Position numbers and translations under genes: made by a program | From: Ceratobasidium sp. AG-K | Lineage: Eukaryota; Basidiomycota; Agaricomycetes; Cantharellales; Ceratobasidiaceae | DNA: 64,000 nucleotides | Reading direction: 5' to 3' | NCBI GenBank assembly: GCA_037039685.1 | Contig: JAWNGF010000009.1 | Coordinates: 682,001-746,000, forward strand | The notes under the pieces: model-generated | Told to the model about the DNA's origin: nothing | What the model saw: only the letters and a program-made list of their open reading frames with translations | Databases searched by the model: none | Shown here: one piece after another, positions 48,737 to 60,900 of the stretch | How the letters are laid out: each line of letters begins with the position of its first letter | Numbering within the stretch: position 1 is the stretch's first letter

Positions 48737-51700
48737 ATGTCATCCACTCCGCCTGCAAACGAGTCGAAGCGGAAGCATTTTAGCAAGGCCATTCGCCGCG
48801 GTGTCGATCGAGTGAAAAGCGCCATACAGCCATCGTCGTTGTTGGTTGCCTCAGGCGCCGGGAGTACACCTGCCGTGTCCGGTCCTAGTGAATCTGTCTC
48901 TCCTGCACTGTCCATAGCCCCCAGCGTGTCGCAGGACGCCCAATCTATCGCTGCTGGAGAGCCTGGTACAAGCGGCCATGATCAATCGTTAGACCATCGA
49001 CAACTGTTACGAACCCGACGTCAGAAGCAGCAAAAGACATATCCTCGGCCGACTCTGGAATACATAATACTGGGAGAGGCGGCGGTCGTAAAGATGCCGC
49101 ATGGTTGGGTTTGGATACGGCGCTGAGAGGTCTGGGTAAGACCACAGAGGTGTTCCCTCCCCTCGGGTTAGCGGTCAACCAGCTCATCGGCTGGGTAGAC
49201 GTCGTGCAGGTACGCCGAGTTCAGAAGGTCAGAATGTGATGAGTCCTGATCTGAGCGAGTGAAGGCAGCTGCAACGAACACAGAAGACTATGAGAGGCTT
49301 GCTACCGAGCTTGCGGCCATGCTACGCACTTTGGATCTATATATGACTGAACTTGGCACAGAGGATCCGAGTGGAAGTGCCGGACGCATCGCACTGTAAG
49401 CGATATATATCTATATATGCGCATGTGGCTGAGGCTAGGTATGCAGATCCATCAAAGCCGAGGCGAACGAGGTCGCGAAGAAACAGAATGTGGTGAAGGC
49501 AGGCGACTGCTCGAGTCGACTCGGGACAAAGAAGACGTCGTCAAGCGGTATCGTCGAATTAAGGCACTCTTCCGACAGCTACAGGTCAGTGGGTTACGCC
49601 TCAGAGTTGGCTTCTGGTTTTGAGCGTCAAACAGAGCGAGATCAGTCTGCAGGTGCTGAGAAAGACTAAGGTACAACGTGTGGTATGCAGATAACACCAT
49701 CGGCTATACTTGTGCTTACACCCATATGGTAGACGGAGCTGCTCAAACACTTGTCCCCCGTCGGCGACGCCGTCTACAACTCCAGCGACTCGTCGTCAAA
49801 GCGCCACGGCTGTACTGCTCAAACACGTGAGGAGCTGCAGCAAACCCTCAGAGACTGGGTGCATGACCCGGACGGAGCAAAGGTCTACTGGATGAACGGC
49901 ATGGCAGGAACGGGAAAGACAACTATCGCATACAGTCTGTGCGAGTGGCTCAGGCAAAACCAGCGGCTTGGCGCCAGCTTCTTCTGCTCTCGCGCGTCGC
50001 CTTCGTGCCGTGACTTCAGGCGCATCGTCCCGACGATCGCATACCAGCTGGCCAAGTACTCACCAGGATTCCAAGAGGCGCTATGTAACGCTCTGGAGCA
50101 GGATGTGGATGCCGGGAAGCTGGATGCCCGTGGTCAGTTCGAGAAACTTGTGTATGAGCCGATGCGGGCGGACAATGTCGGGATGCTAGAGGGAGTGGTG
50201 GTGGTGATAGACGCGCTGGACGAGTGCGAGGAAGACTATGGGGTGCGACTGATCCTCGGGGTACTATTGAAGCATGTGGGAAGTCTGCCCATCCGGTTCT
50301 TCGTCACCAGCCGACCCGAGCCTGCAATCCGAGACCCGATGTCGTCGGGAAGCGGCTACTCTCCGACAGTGCTGCACCTGCATGACATCGAGCTGTCGAT
50401 CGTCGAAGAAGACATCAAGAAGTACCTCACACAGGCACTGAGCTCGATGAGCCCACCGCCGACCGACGACCAGATCGAGCTGCTGACAAAACGGGCTGGC
50501 AAGCTGTTCATATATGCGGCGACTGCGGTGCGATACATCCTTCCTCGCAAGGCATCCACGAACCCGATCGGCGGCTGAACAGGGCTCTGACGGCCAGTCC
50601 ACAGCACACAGGCCAAGGGCAGTCGAGCAAGAGATACAAAGAGCTAGACGAGCTGTACATGACTATCTTGAATGTTGCGTTGGATGAAGAGGACGAAGTA
50701 CTGGAAGAAGGAGAGAGGAACGCCATACGACTCGTGCTGAGAACAGTCGTGTGCGCGAGAGAGCCCATATCAACTCCGACCCTCGCGACATACCTTGATC
50801 TCTCCGAAACTCAGGTGGCGTTCGCACTGGAGTCGCTGCGGTCGGTGCTTCACGTATCCGAGTCAGGTCGGCTCGTCTCCACGCTACATGCGTCGTTTCC
50901 CGACTTTCTCTACGACAGTTCGCGGTCCAAGTCATTCTACTGCGACCCCGGTGATCAGAATGGGTGGCTGGCGCATCGATGCTTCGAGATAATGAAGGAG
51001 CAGCTGCGGTTCAACATATGCGACCTCGAGTCGTCGTTTGTATTCGACAAGGACGTACCGAACCTAGAGACACGTATCAAGACACACATCACCTCCCCTT
51101 TATTCTACGCATGCCTGTACTGGGGTGATCACCTTAGTTCATCAAGTATCTCGGAGGTGCTACGCAACAAGCTAAGCGACTTTTTGGACCACCTACTACT
51201 GTTCTGGATGGAAGTCCTGAATCTGGAGGGACGCATCGCAGCAGGTGTGTTTCTGCTCGCTCACGCGGAGAGGTGGTTGCAGGTGGGTCAAATGCACGTG
51301 CTCCATCATTTGATCCTGACCGTGACTTAGGATACCAATGCCCCAACCAGCATCTATGAGCATGCCGCTGACGCGCGCGATTTTGTAGCTCGTTTTGCAG
51401 CGAGTGCGTGCAATCGCAGCACACCTCACCTCTATATTTCTACACTGTCATTCTGCGCAAAGCCTAGCTTCGTATATGAGCGTTACTGGGGTCGTACCAA
51501 AGGTTTGCTCGCCGTACACGGAACAACGACGAGCCACAGGAACATGTCCGCTCAAGCGACTTGGGTCCTTGCCGACTCTTATGTCACATCTGTCGCTTTC
51601 TCTCCCGACGGTGCATGCATCGTCTCTGGATCTGAGAATGGCGCTGTGCAAGTATGGGACTCATATTCTGGGAGTACAGTCGTCGGACCGCTGAAAAAGC

Positions 51701-53736
51701 ATACGGATGCCGTGTCCTCAGTTGCATTCTGCCCTGAGGGTAGATGTGTTGCTTCTGGCTCCCGGGATCACACCATGCTATTATGGGATACCTACACAGG
51801 CGAAGTGATCCAAGGCCCATATACAAGCCATACAGAATCCATTAACTCGGTCGCATTCTCTCCTGACGGGAAGCACATTGTATCCGGCAGTACTGACAAG
51901 ACCCTCCTGATCTGGGATGCACGTACCTGCGTTGTGGTTTCTGAGCCATTCCAAGGGCATACGCGTGCGGTTTGTGCGGTTGCATTCTCTCCGGACGGTA
52001 GGTACGTCGTCTCCGGATCTGGTGATAAAACCATCCGAGTCTGGGATGCACACACCGGAAACACCGTTGTTGGGCCATTCCAAGGGCATACACGCGTCAT
52101 CTATTCTGTGACCTTTTCTCCGGATGGTACGAGGATAGTATCTGGTAGTGAAGATTGTACTATCTTGCTTTGGGACGCACAGACTGGCGACATAGTTGTC
52201 GGGCCACTTACAGGGCATACAGACCAAGTCTCCTCCGTCGCTTTCTCCCCTGACGGTACACGCATTGCATCTGGGTCCATCGATACAACCATCATAGTAT
52301 GGGCAGCGGACAGCGGTGAGATCATCGCTGGACCGTTTACGAGTCATGAATGGGCGATCACCTCTCTGATGTTCTCTCCCGATGGTACACGCATTGTTTC
52401 TGGTTCCTTCGACAGAACCATCCGCCTATGGGCCGTGGACAAGAGTGTCGCTAAACCCCGTCTCAAAAGGCATTCATTTCCATACATAATAGTCTCTATT
52501 GCTTTCTCCCCCGACAGTACTTACATCGCTTCCGGCGCTTCCGACTTCACCATCATTGTGTGGGACGCACGCACCGGTGATGTCGTTGCGGGCCCGTTCA
52601 ATCATCACACAGGAGTGATTCGCTCAGTTGCATTCTCTCCCGACGGTGCACGCATCGCGTCTGGTTCCGACGATGAGACAGTCATAGTCTGGGATGCACA
52701 TACTGGTGACATTGTCGCTGGACCGCTTATACATCCATACCATGTTTTGTCGGTTGCTTTCTCTCCTGACGGCGCGATTATCGTATCTGGCTGTCTCCAT
52801 GGTCCTCTCCGAGTATGGGACTCGTATACCGGCGATCTCATTCTCGGTCCACTTAAAGGGCACACAGGGGGCATCAATTCTGTCTCTTTTTCTCCCGATG
52901 GCACACATTTTGCTTCGGGTTCCGAGGACAACTTCGTCATGCTATGGAGCGCACGAGCTGCCGATGATGCTCCCGAGCGGTTCGTTGGACATACAGGGGA
53001 GGTTACCTCAGTCGCATTCTCTCCCGACGGCCGTCATGTTGCCTCTGGATCCTGGGACCGCACCGTACGCGTATGGGACATTCGCTCTGACAATGCCACG
53101 ATCAATGTGTTCAACGGCCACGCGGAACCGATCTCCTCGGTCGCGTTCTCTCCCAGCGGCCAACGAATCGCCTCTTGCTCTCGGGATAAGGTTGTCCTAC
53201 TGTGGGATGCATACGTCGGTGACATCGTTGCCAGCCTACTACTGGTGGAAGCCGAGCCCATGTCTACACGGCCTGCTTTTTCTCCCGATGGTAGATGTAT
53301 AGCGTCCGGGTATGGCGACGGGAGAATCCGAGTTTGGAGTGCGCACGCCAACACCGCTGCTCCAGAGCCTTGCCCAGGCGTCACGACGTGGGACAACTAT
53401 GCAGCTCCTTGTTCAGATACTACTAGCACTGCCTCTACTGTTATCAGTACACAGGTTCATCATCCCCCGACTGGTACGCCCCCTGTTGTCGAATCAGTAT
53501 TGCCACCGCAAGAGGGGATATGCACCATCACTCAGGCAGTTCTGTGCTCCAAGATAAACAACGACGGGTGGCTTATGTTCGATGACACACCTGTAATTTG
53601 GGTGCCTCTTGAGCTGCACTCCTATTTGCCGCAGCTCCATAGCGCGCTCACGATTGGACCTCAGGGATCACTGTACTTTACGGACGAGTCGCTATCGCTA
53701 GGCGAGAGCTGGCGTGAGTGTTATGTCTCTCAGTAG
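48737..53736 (+). pseudogene. NACHT-WD40 NLR copy B, disrupted by three 1-nt deletions
   Basis: Exons by comparison are 48737-49209, 49265-49395, 49447-49584, 49635-49682, 49733-51282 and 51331-53736. Lengths are 473/131/138/48/1550 against 474/131/139/48/1551 for the intact plan, so exons 1, 3 and 5 are each one base short. The sites, by alignment with C and A, are near 48989, 49488 and 50570. NACHT Walker A (GMAGTGKTT) and Walker B (VVVIDALDEC) are kept, as is the region AREPISTPTLATYLDL, which is broken in A. The last exon is open over 802 codons with fourteen WD40 repeats and the same C-terminal module (WVPLELHSYLPQLHSALTIG). Intron 1 ends in AAG where C has CAG. The scattered single-base losses suggest decay, unless they are assembly errors; most nearby genes show none. 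Confidence 0.85.
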
Positions 53737-54833
53737 AAACCTGCAGGTGGATTGTACCCGTTTCCTAGCGCAAGTTTTCTGCTCACAACAATCATATTGA
53801 AGGGCTCCCCGAGAGTATGGTATACAGTAGACTATATGCGTCACATCTTGTGCTATTTCCAAACTTGCCATATATGCGCCCGTATATCAAAGTAGCGTCC
53901 ACGTCATGTATAGTAAACTCTCGACTTCATACAAATTCTAGCTTTCCCTCCCTGCTCAAGTATAAATTCGAATACAGCTCCCCAAAGCTTGGACAGAATT
54001 TCCGAGGGTGTTCACTCCGGCAGACCATCCTAGGTCTGTATGAATGAGGCTAAACTAACACCCCGGTTTGTTCCCGGAATAATAGTGGATAGAGCTACAG
54101 ACGGCGGGTTACTATATTTGTAGTTGTATGCGTGATTCGCTGGACGGCACAATACAAAAGAACTCCCATGTATGTAGCTACAGAGTACCTATTTCCTTCA
54201 AATCAAATATCAAAGAATCCCCTTCGAGCTGCCGCTCCCAGTGCTCAAGGTTTATCGTACAAGTCACCCGTTAAAACAAAGCCTCGTAACAGACTGTTTC
54301 ATACAACGGCCCACACAGGGAAAGGATTTTTTGAGTGACGTGAGCAATAGCAAGTTCCAAGCTTACGTGATAATGGGGTGTTATCATATCAATTTCGAGC
54401 TGTTGTACCGAGGAGCATGGGCATGCAGGTTGGGTACGATGCAGGCTAGACGCAGCGCCTGAATATAGCGCCTGTTCTTAGAATTGCTGTTCAAACCAAG
54501 CAAATAATCCAATCTGTACCCTCGGTTTCAGTTTTGGCTATGTTCAGGAGTGCCGAGGACGAGGGACGTTCGTGAGGCACTGGTTGAGGTATCACCAGTC
54601 AATTATATTTCAGCCACTGTAGTGGGGGATACATGAGGTATGACGAATCAGAGAGTAAAATAGAGCAGACTGCCATGCGCAGAGAACTACTCATCGAGAT
54701 TGGTGTCAAGTCACTGGAGCGCAAACGCGCCCATCCTACGCTCTGGGACGGGCCGATGAATCAATAATCATGTCTAAATGTTCGTGGTATATCCGTGCTA
54801 TGAGTCTAAACCTCAGTGCCATATTCAAAAAGT
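53737..54833. other. Intergenic after NLR copy B
   Basis: The first 110 bp resemble the 3' flank of copy A. The rest is AT-rich, with chance frames only, up to the stop codon of the secreted protein gene at 54834. Confidence 0.4.
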
Positions 54834-55888
54834 CTAGGGGGCTCGATCGATAGTAAGAACCGCGACACGTCCGTCTTGGGCAATACCATGGTTAATTTCT
54901 GTCAGGGAACAGGGGCAGATCGGTGAGAAAACGGCAATAGTGATCTACAGAACAGCGCACCCTCGTTTCCCTCTTCCAATAAATCCTCTCGCCATTCCAC
55001 TCGGGCTCCTTTACGAACGGCCTTGGACACGAGATAGTCTCGCCCGATATTATACCCATCGTCGATGATTTGGTGGTGATCGCCTACGTACTAAACGTCA
55101 CGCTGTCAATCAGCCGCTCCACATGACTGAAAATAGGTACCTTTTCCTTGGATACCCTACAAGTAAATTAGCCCCTGTGAACCGAACAAAGAGAGCCACC
55201 TACGCAAGAAACCAAGCACCCGTATCTTGCTGCTGCCATGCGCGAAAATGGTTTCCTCCCGCAAGCGACTCCCAACACGTGCCCCATATCGGAAAGTAGT
55301 GCTGACGTGCTGCAGTATCGCATGTGAGCTCTGTTCGTAGGTTTGATTGGGTGCGTACCTAGGAATTGTTCGTCTTTACGACCTTCACCGTCGCCTAGGT
55401 CGGCTGAATGAATATCGCCAATGTGTATGCCTAGGCATTCTTCTGAAAACCCTATGGATCTGGGAGCCGTTAGTATGTGAATGGGAGGGGAGCAAAGTGA
55501 GCGTGGTTACTTGGCATATTTGTGCAGCCCTTGGTGTGTGAGGACGTCCGGGTGCGAATTGCCACTTATGATTACGTTTAGAGGTTCGCCATAGTAGATT
55601 GTAGTATACTAGAGGGTGGGTGAGCTCCAACTAACACTGAAAATCAGACAGGGCGAGGTACGCACGTCTAGCATTCGACCACCCCCGTCTGAAGGGTCAT
55701 GCCAACCAGACGGCTCGTCGTCACCAAGTGGTTTCTGAGTATCTAGATCGTCGCGGGGTTAGTCAGGGGAGCCCGGATGAGCAGAGCAGCTTACCATATC
55801 TCCACAGCCGTATATCGTTCAACGGCCATGCAAAGCACGCCTGAAAACTCCAAACGAGTACAAGCGCAACGAGCGCAGTCGGTTTCAT
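54834..55888 (-). CDS. Small secreted protein, basidiomycete family of unknown function
   Basis: Eight short exons (55888-55795, 55742-55666, 55608-55511, 55459-55359, 55309-55204, 55156-55141, 55090-54961, 54898-54834) give 228 residues; no single exon exceeds 130 nt. The start MKPTALVALVLVWSFQACFA is a clear signal peptide with a cleavage site before WPLNDIRLW. The mature part holds GEPLNVIISGNSHPDVL, GFSEECLGIHIGDIHSADLG, QHYFPIWGTCWESLAGGNHF and DDGYNIGRDYLVSKA, with few Cys. The pattern recalls a conserved secreted family of basidiomycetes that includes plant-associated species (from memory, not searched). Exon 6 is 16 nt. All introns are GT-AG and the frame closes exactly, so the gene looks intact. 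Confidence 0.8.
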
Positions 55889-56286
55889 GGTGATCGAGGA
55901 GCGCAGAAGTCAAATAGGGGTCTATGACATATCTTGGCGCCGGGCGCGTAGCTCGGGAATGATGCGGAGAACTCTAAATCGATGGACGTCATCGGTGGGA
56001 CGACCACTCTGTGGGCATTTTGGGCCGAGGAGCAAAAGACAGATGGGCAGTGGGGTTGGTTGCCCGTGACAACGAGTTCATACTCACCGGCACAACACTC
56101 GGAAGACTCGGCAATAGTGCTAGCCCCGGAGAGAGTCTGGAACGACCACGCGACGTCATATGCGTCGAACCGTGGTCCTGCCCACGATGGGCTAACTTCC
56201 TCCGAGCTAAATGGAATTGGGTATTATAACCCTTTCCGCTACCACCACCGGTTTCGCGCCTCCCGCGGATCTTCAGTCCCGCTTCG
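55889..56286. promoter_or_regulatory. Divergent intergenic region
   Basis: The 398 bp between the secreted protein start (-) and the HPt gene start (+) must hold both promoters. A minus-strand reading over part of it is open but has no family resemblance. Confidence 0.4.
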
Positions 56287-57077
56287 ATGTCTTCCAAGTC
56301 GCCGCCTACTTCTCCTGCCCGCCCTCCTCCTGCCCGTGCTGGCTCGGTCCAGCCTACCACACCCGATCGCCCTAGTCAAGCCACACGTACTCCAGGATCA
56401 TCGCCGGCGGTAACTCGATCGGCCACTGCGCCTCCCGCCACACCTGACAAGAAGCCAGAGCCGGAGGACAAAGATAAAGACAAGGGCAAGGATAAGGATA
56501 AGAAGGATGAGCCCAAGCAGGACGAGCCCAAAGAGACCATTCCCGACGTGCGTGTTTTTCTCTATCCAGCGCTTCCAGCCAGGTAACCGTCGTGTTGTCC
56601 AGGCCCTAGAAAAGCTGGACATTGACGAGTCCGTGTTTTCCCAAATCACCGAGATGGACGACGAGGACCCCGAGTGCGAGTTTTCCCGCGAGATTGTCGT
56701 CGACTACTTTAAACAGGCAAAAACCACTTTTAAAGAGCTCCGAGAGGCCTTGTACGTACCTATTATTACTTCCTCCTTCTTGCTTCTGACGCTGGGACAG
56801 AAAAGCCAAGGATCTCAAAACCCTCTCGGCCAAGGGCCACTTTCTCAAGGGCTCGTCAGCCGCACTGGGGATCAAGAAGGTGCAAGAATCGTGCGAGCAT
56901 GTACAACACTATGGTGCCAAGAGGGACGAGATCAACAACGTGAATCTCACCGAGGAACAGGCCCTGGCTCGTGTCGCACTGATCATGCCTCGGCTTGAGC
57001 GGGATTACGAACTGGCCGCACAGTGGTTGAGGAGTTACTACCGCAAGCAGGACATCGATCTCGACGAGCAAGAGTAG
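56287..57077 (+). CDS. YPD1: Histidine phosphotransfer protein (Ypd1-like HPt)
   Basis: Three exons (56287-56547, 56603-56751, 56801-57077) give 228 residues. The first 87 residues are Ser/Pro-rich then Lys/Asp-rich (KDKDKGKDKDKKDEPK). The HPt domain starts EKLDIDESVFSQITEMDDED, has EIVVDYFKQAKTTFKELREA, and the phosphorylation helix LSAKGHFLKGSSAALGIKKV with the acceptor His at about 150. The protein relays phosphate from hybrid histidine kinases to response regulators (Ssk1, Skn7), mainly for osmotic and oxidative stress. The long charged N-terminal extension is absent from yeast Ypd1. Confidence 0.9.
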
Positions 57078-57253
57078 CTAGAGTTGTAACTACCCATTTA
57101 CGCAGGAAATTTTAGAGGGGAGGGGATGGCGATGCTGAATGTCACGAAAGTTAACATTTATTCCTGCTCCTGTATGCCATATGCTTCCATTTCGTATGTT
57201 CGTAATCTCACCGTATACCAAATCACCCGGAAAAAAATGCATGATCAATCGCA

Positions 57254-57768
57254 TCAGTTTCGTGGCGCCTGGTCTAGCACGTTGATGGCCGAAGCGTGAG
57301 GATTCCCTTGTGCACCAGGGTGAGCACGAGCTCTCGAAGCCATGTCTGACAGTTCTTGATCACCACACGGCCCGTAATTATAACCGAGGTCTATGATACC
57401 GCATACACCCACTTGAGCCACAGGCAAACCTCTCCGCCGTTGGACTCACCCCAATCGGTTTGAGACTTTTTTCGGGCGGGGGGATTTCGTTTGCCGTACG
57501 CTCAATGTCGTCTTCATCACCATCAGTGACGTATTGTGCTTCGACTTGGTCAGAAAGTAGGACTCGGAGCGTCGAACCGGTTACTTGATCCAGCCTAAAC
57601 TCTCGCTCGATTTCGCGAACAAAAGCCCGTGGCTGGGTCCCCGACAGCATTGACAATCTTGCCGACCTGAGCGTGCGGGTCGTTGCCTTGGGGTATCCAG
57701 ATCGCCCAGTGAGCTGGAAATACAGGCGAGCGAAAGACGAGGAGATAGATACTACGTCGCTCGGACAT
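57254..57768 (-). pseudogene. Disrupted gene of a fungal hypothetical family
   Basis: The first frame, from ATG 57768, reads SERRSIYLLVFRSPVFPAHW and IWIPQGNDPHAQVGKIVNAV, a start I recall for a basidiomycete family of about 170 residues. Near 57615 the family-like sequence moves to another frame (GDPATGF to VREIEREFRLDQV), as if one T were added to a TTTT run. Near the end, NCQTWLRELVLTLVHKGIL lies in one frame and the terminal SAINVLDQAPRN in another. Two frame changes suggest a pseudogene. The second change is less sure, because another reading of the last part is also open. Function of the family is unknown. Confidence 0.5.
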
Positions 57769-57918
57769 GGTGGATACGGAAGGGTCTCCTGACGAGGCTT
57801 GTGCGGTGCAATAGTTTGAGAACCTAATCGGGAACATGGTACTACATTTCAAAATTTAATTCCATGATGCAAGAAACCCAGGACTGGTAATACAAGAAAT
57901 CCAATCAACACATTTTAT

Positions 57919-60900
57919 TCACTGCACCGTCGAAAGCGCATCTAAACAACTTCGAATCTGTTCCTCTTCGGCCGGTCCGATCCGTTCAGCCGCGCTTCCC
58001 TCGGACAGGATCTTGCTTGCTAGCTGGGGATCGAGCTCGAGGAACGTTTTGATAAAGTCTCCGTCGGTGACCCCACGTCGAGGTGGCGGCTTCGTACCAG
58101 AGTGCAGGAGTTTGGGCGCCCGCCAGCTGTTGCAAATGACAAATTTAGCATGGGCGAGAGGTGGATGCGAGGCACGTACTCGGCGTGTGAGACGTCTCCA
58201 AGTCCTTTTATTGCGTTGCCCATTTTCATTTCGAGTCTCGTGAGTTGTACGGCGTCATTGTCATGGACGATAGAGAGCGTAACCACTCGGCCGGTATTGG
58301 TTACAAACATGGCTAGTGGCTTCGGTCCAGATCCCGATTTTGGGGGCACTATCGAGGAACGTTGTCAAACGCCGAATGGAGGAAAGAATCTACCTACGAG
58401 CTATAAACCTATTGACGATTTCTCCTATGTGATAAGCAGCCCTCGGTTCCAGGTGTCCGTCGTCCAGTTCCCAGGTGAGTATGTTTCCATCCAGCTAACG
58501 CCGTGTAAGTCCATCGAGAACCGAGAGAGGTTAGGCACATGCATACCTGTGCAGCAATAATAGTACCACCCTCCAGCACCTCCACACTCGTCGGCCATAC
58601 CGCGTGCATGTCCATCGCAATAGTCTCAAACTGCCACCTCTGGTTCAGCCCCCTACCCCTATCAATAAAATCATCCTCATCATCCTCATCATCCTCATCG
58701 TCAGCCTCGGTGATCGGCGGGACGAGACGCAAGACTGAGACAGAACGTAGCTTGTCGCTGGCGACAATCGTATCTTCTCGAATGACCAAGTCATCCAGGA
58801 TATATCCGCGCTCCCACTTGGCAATGTACTCGCCGATATTGGGCTCGTCACTTCCAATATCGTACGCGTATACCTGTTCCCATATTAGACCAGCTTAAGT
58901 GTGAGGGGATGATGCTCTGGACCTACGCCGTGGTTAATAGCCGCCACGATCCTCGCTCCCAACTGCTTGATGCTCGACACAGCACCATCCACGTCTTTGC
59001 TCGTCTCGAGCCTAAACATCCCGCTCTCCGCCTCGGCCTTGAACATAATTATTCGACCCGATTGGGGCTCGTTCTCCCCAGTGCTAAGAATCCCGGTGCC
59101 AACAAAGACACAAAGCGATCCTTCATGTGAATAGGTCGTAATACTTGTTACAATTTCGCTGTATTTAAGCTTGACTTGTCCAAGATCTGAACAAATAGTC
59201 AGCGATTATTTTGGTCATCCAAAAAAATGGGACGTCACCTTTGAACGTCGCATCGTCTAGGAACCGTACAATATGCCTTTCCTCGATTGTGTCGATTCCC
59301 GTTCGGACGCATCCAATAATGTATGTCGACAAACCAGAATGGTGTGCAAGCCGTAGGGGGCTGTCACTCCCAAGGTGAAACTATCCAGGCGTAAGTGAAG
59401 AGTGAGATGCAAACGCATATTCGACTTGCCGAAGAAATGTTCAACTTGTCCAACTGCTCAATTTGACCAAAGACCAGTCCTGACGAAGACGCATATACGA
59501 TCGATGGACCAATTCCGGGAGGGTTTGCGGAAGCAAGTGCGCATACATCCTACCACGCAACGTGAGTAACTTGGCATTGGCTGACACAGACTCAAACACA
59601 CCAATATCGGTAAAGCAGATACGGACAGGCGCTTATTGATAATCGACAATGCTACCCCACGTTTGCCGGCCGCAACAACTCGGGTGAGAGATGAATCTGG
59701 GATGGGTGCACTCGCGAGCTGGATAGGACCACCTCCAAGGGGAACAACCCGCTTCGAACCGGACAAGGGGGTTCCATCAGGGGAAATTGCTTGAACGACG
59801 AGTGCGCCGTCTAATCTAGCTGCGATCAAGTACATTTGGTCTTCCTAATAATATCTAATATTAGCACAACTTCGGGCGCCACTGTGACTGTGACCCACAC
59901 CAAAGTTCGTGAGGAGGACGTTAGACGCCGCAAACGGTTCCGCAGGAATCGCCTGTGGAAGCTTTTGAAGCCCTGGAAGTTTGAGCATTTGGACATCGTT
60001 AGACCCCCAAAATGCCGCTGCGACCATGTGACTACTGATGGTCAGAGCCGAGACTTGAGAGTGTGCCCGGCTTCGGAAGCTGTATTCACTGTGAGGCACA
60101 ATTGTGTCAGCAATCCTCAGAGGGAATGTACAAACCCTACCTTGTCTTGACGAGGCTCTCAAGCTGCATGCTGAGGCAGTACAAGTATCCCTCGGAAGTG
60201 GCGATGCATACAACTGACGACCCAGTGTCCACCGAGGCAGCAGTGATATCTCCTCTCGGCGGATTCCACGAACCAAACCCACGACCAGTATTGAGGTCCA
60301 CCAGGGCAGCGCTATTGGGTGTGATGTGAATGACGGCATCGAATCCAGGAATGTTGACGTTTGCGACCAGGACAGTCTGTCCTGTCCGGGAGATGCCTGG
60401 TAAGTCGTCGGGTGACATGAGCGTAAGTGATGATTCAGACAGAGTCAGGAGGAAAGTTGAAGTGTTGGTAGTCGCGACCAGATAAACATGGTTACTAAGA
60501 GAAAGCATTAGCAACAGGTATATTATAGTCGGAGCACTACTTACGGGGCATCAAAGTACTTTTTGAGTGGGAACACGTTATCAAGGTTGGCTGAACCCTC
60601 CATAATTGCCAGTTCGCGGAACGATGCGCCTTTGTGTATGACGTTTAGCCGACCACCCGAGTCGTCTCCCGATATGGTGGCAATTCGGGACTGGGGGAAA
60701 TGGTTAGATCCGGTCATAACTCAAAACAAATAATAAAGATAACTTACTTGTCCAGAACCATCTGGATCCACTAAAGCAGCGTCCATTATAGGCGCAATGT
60801 TCTCATTGTGGGTGACTAGTATTTCAATTTTACTTGTGTCTTCATCCGGTTGTTTTTTCTTGCCAAAAGATACAACATCGTCTTGGCTTGTGAGATCAGT

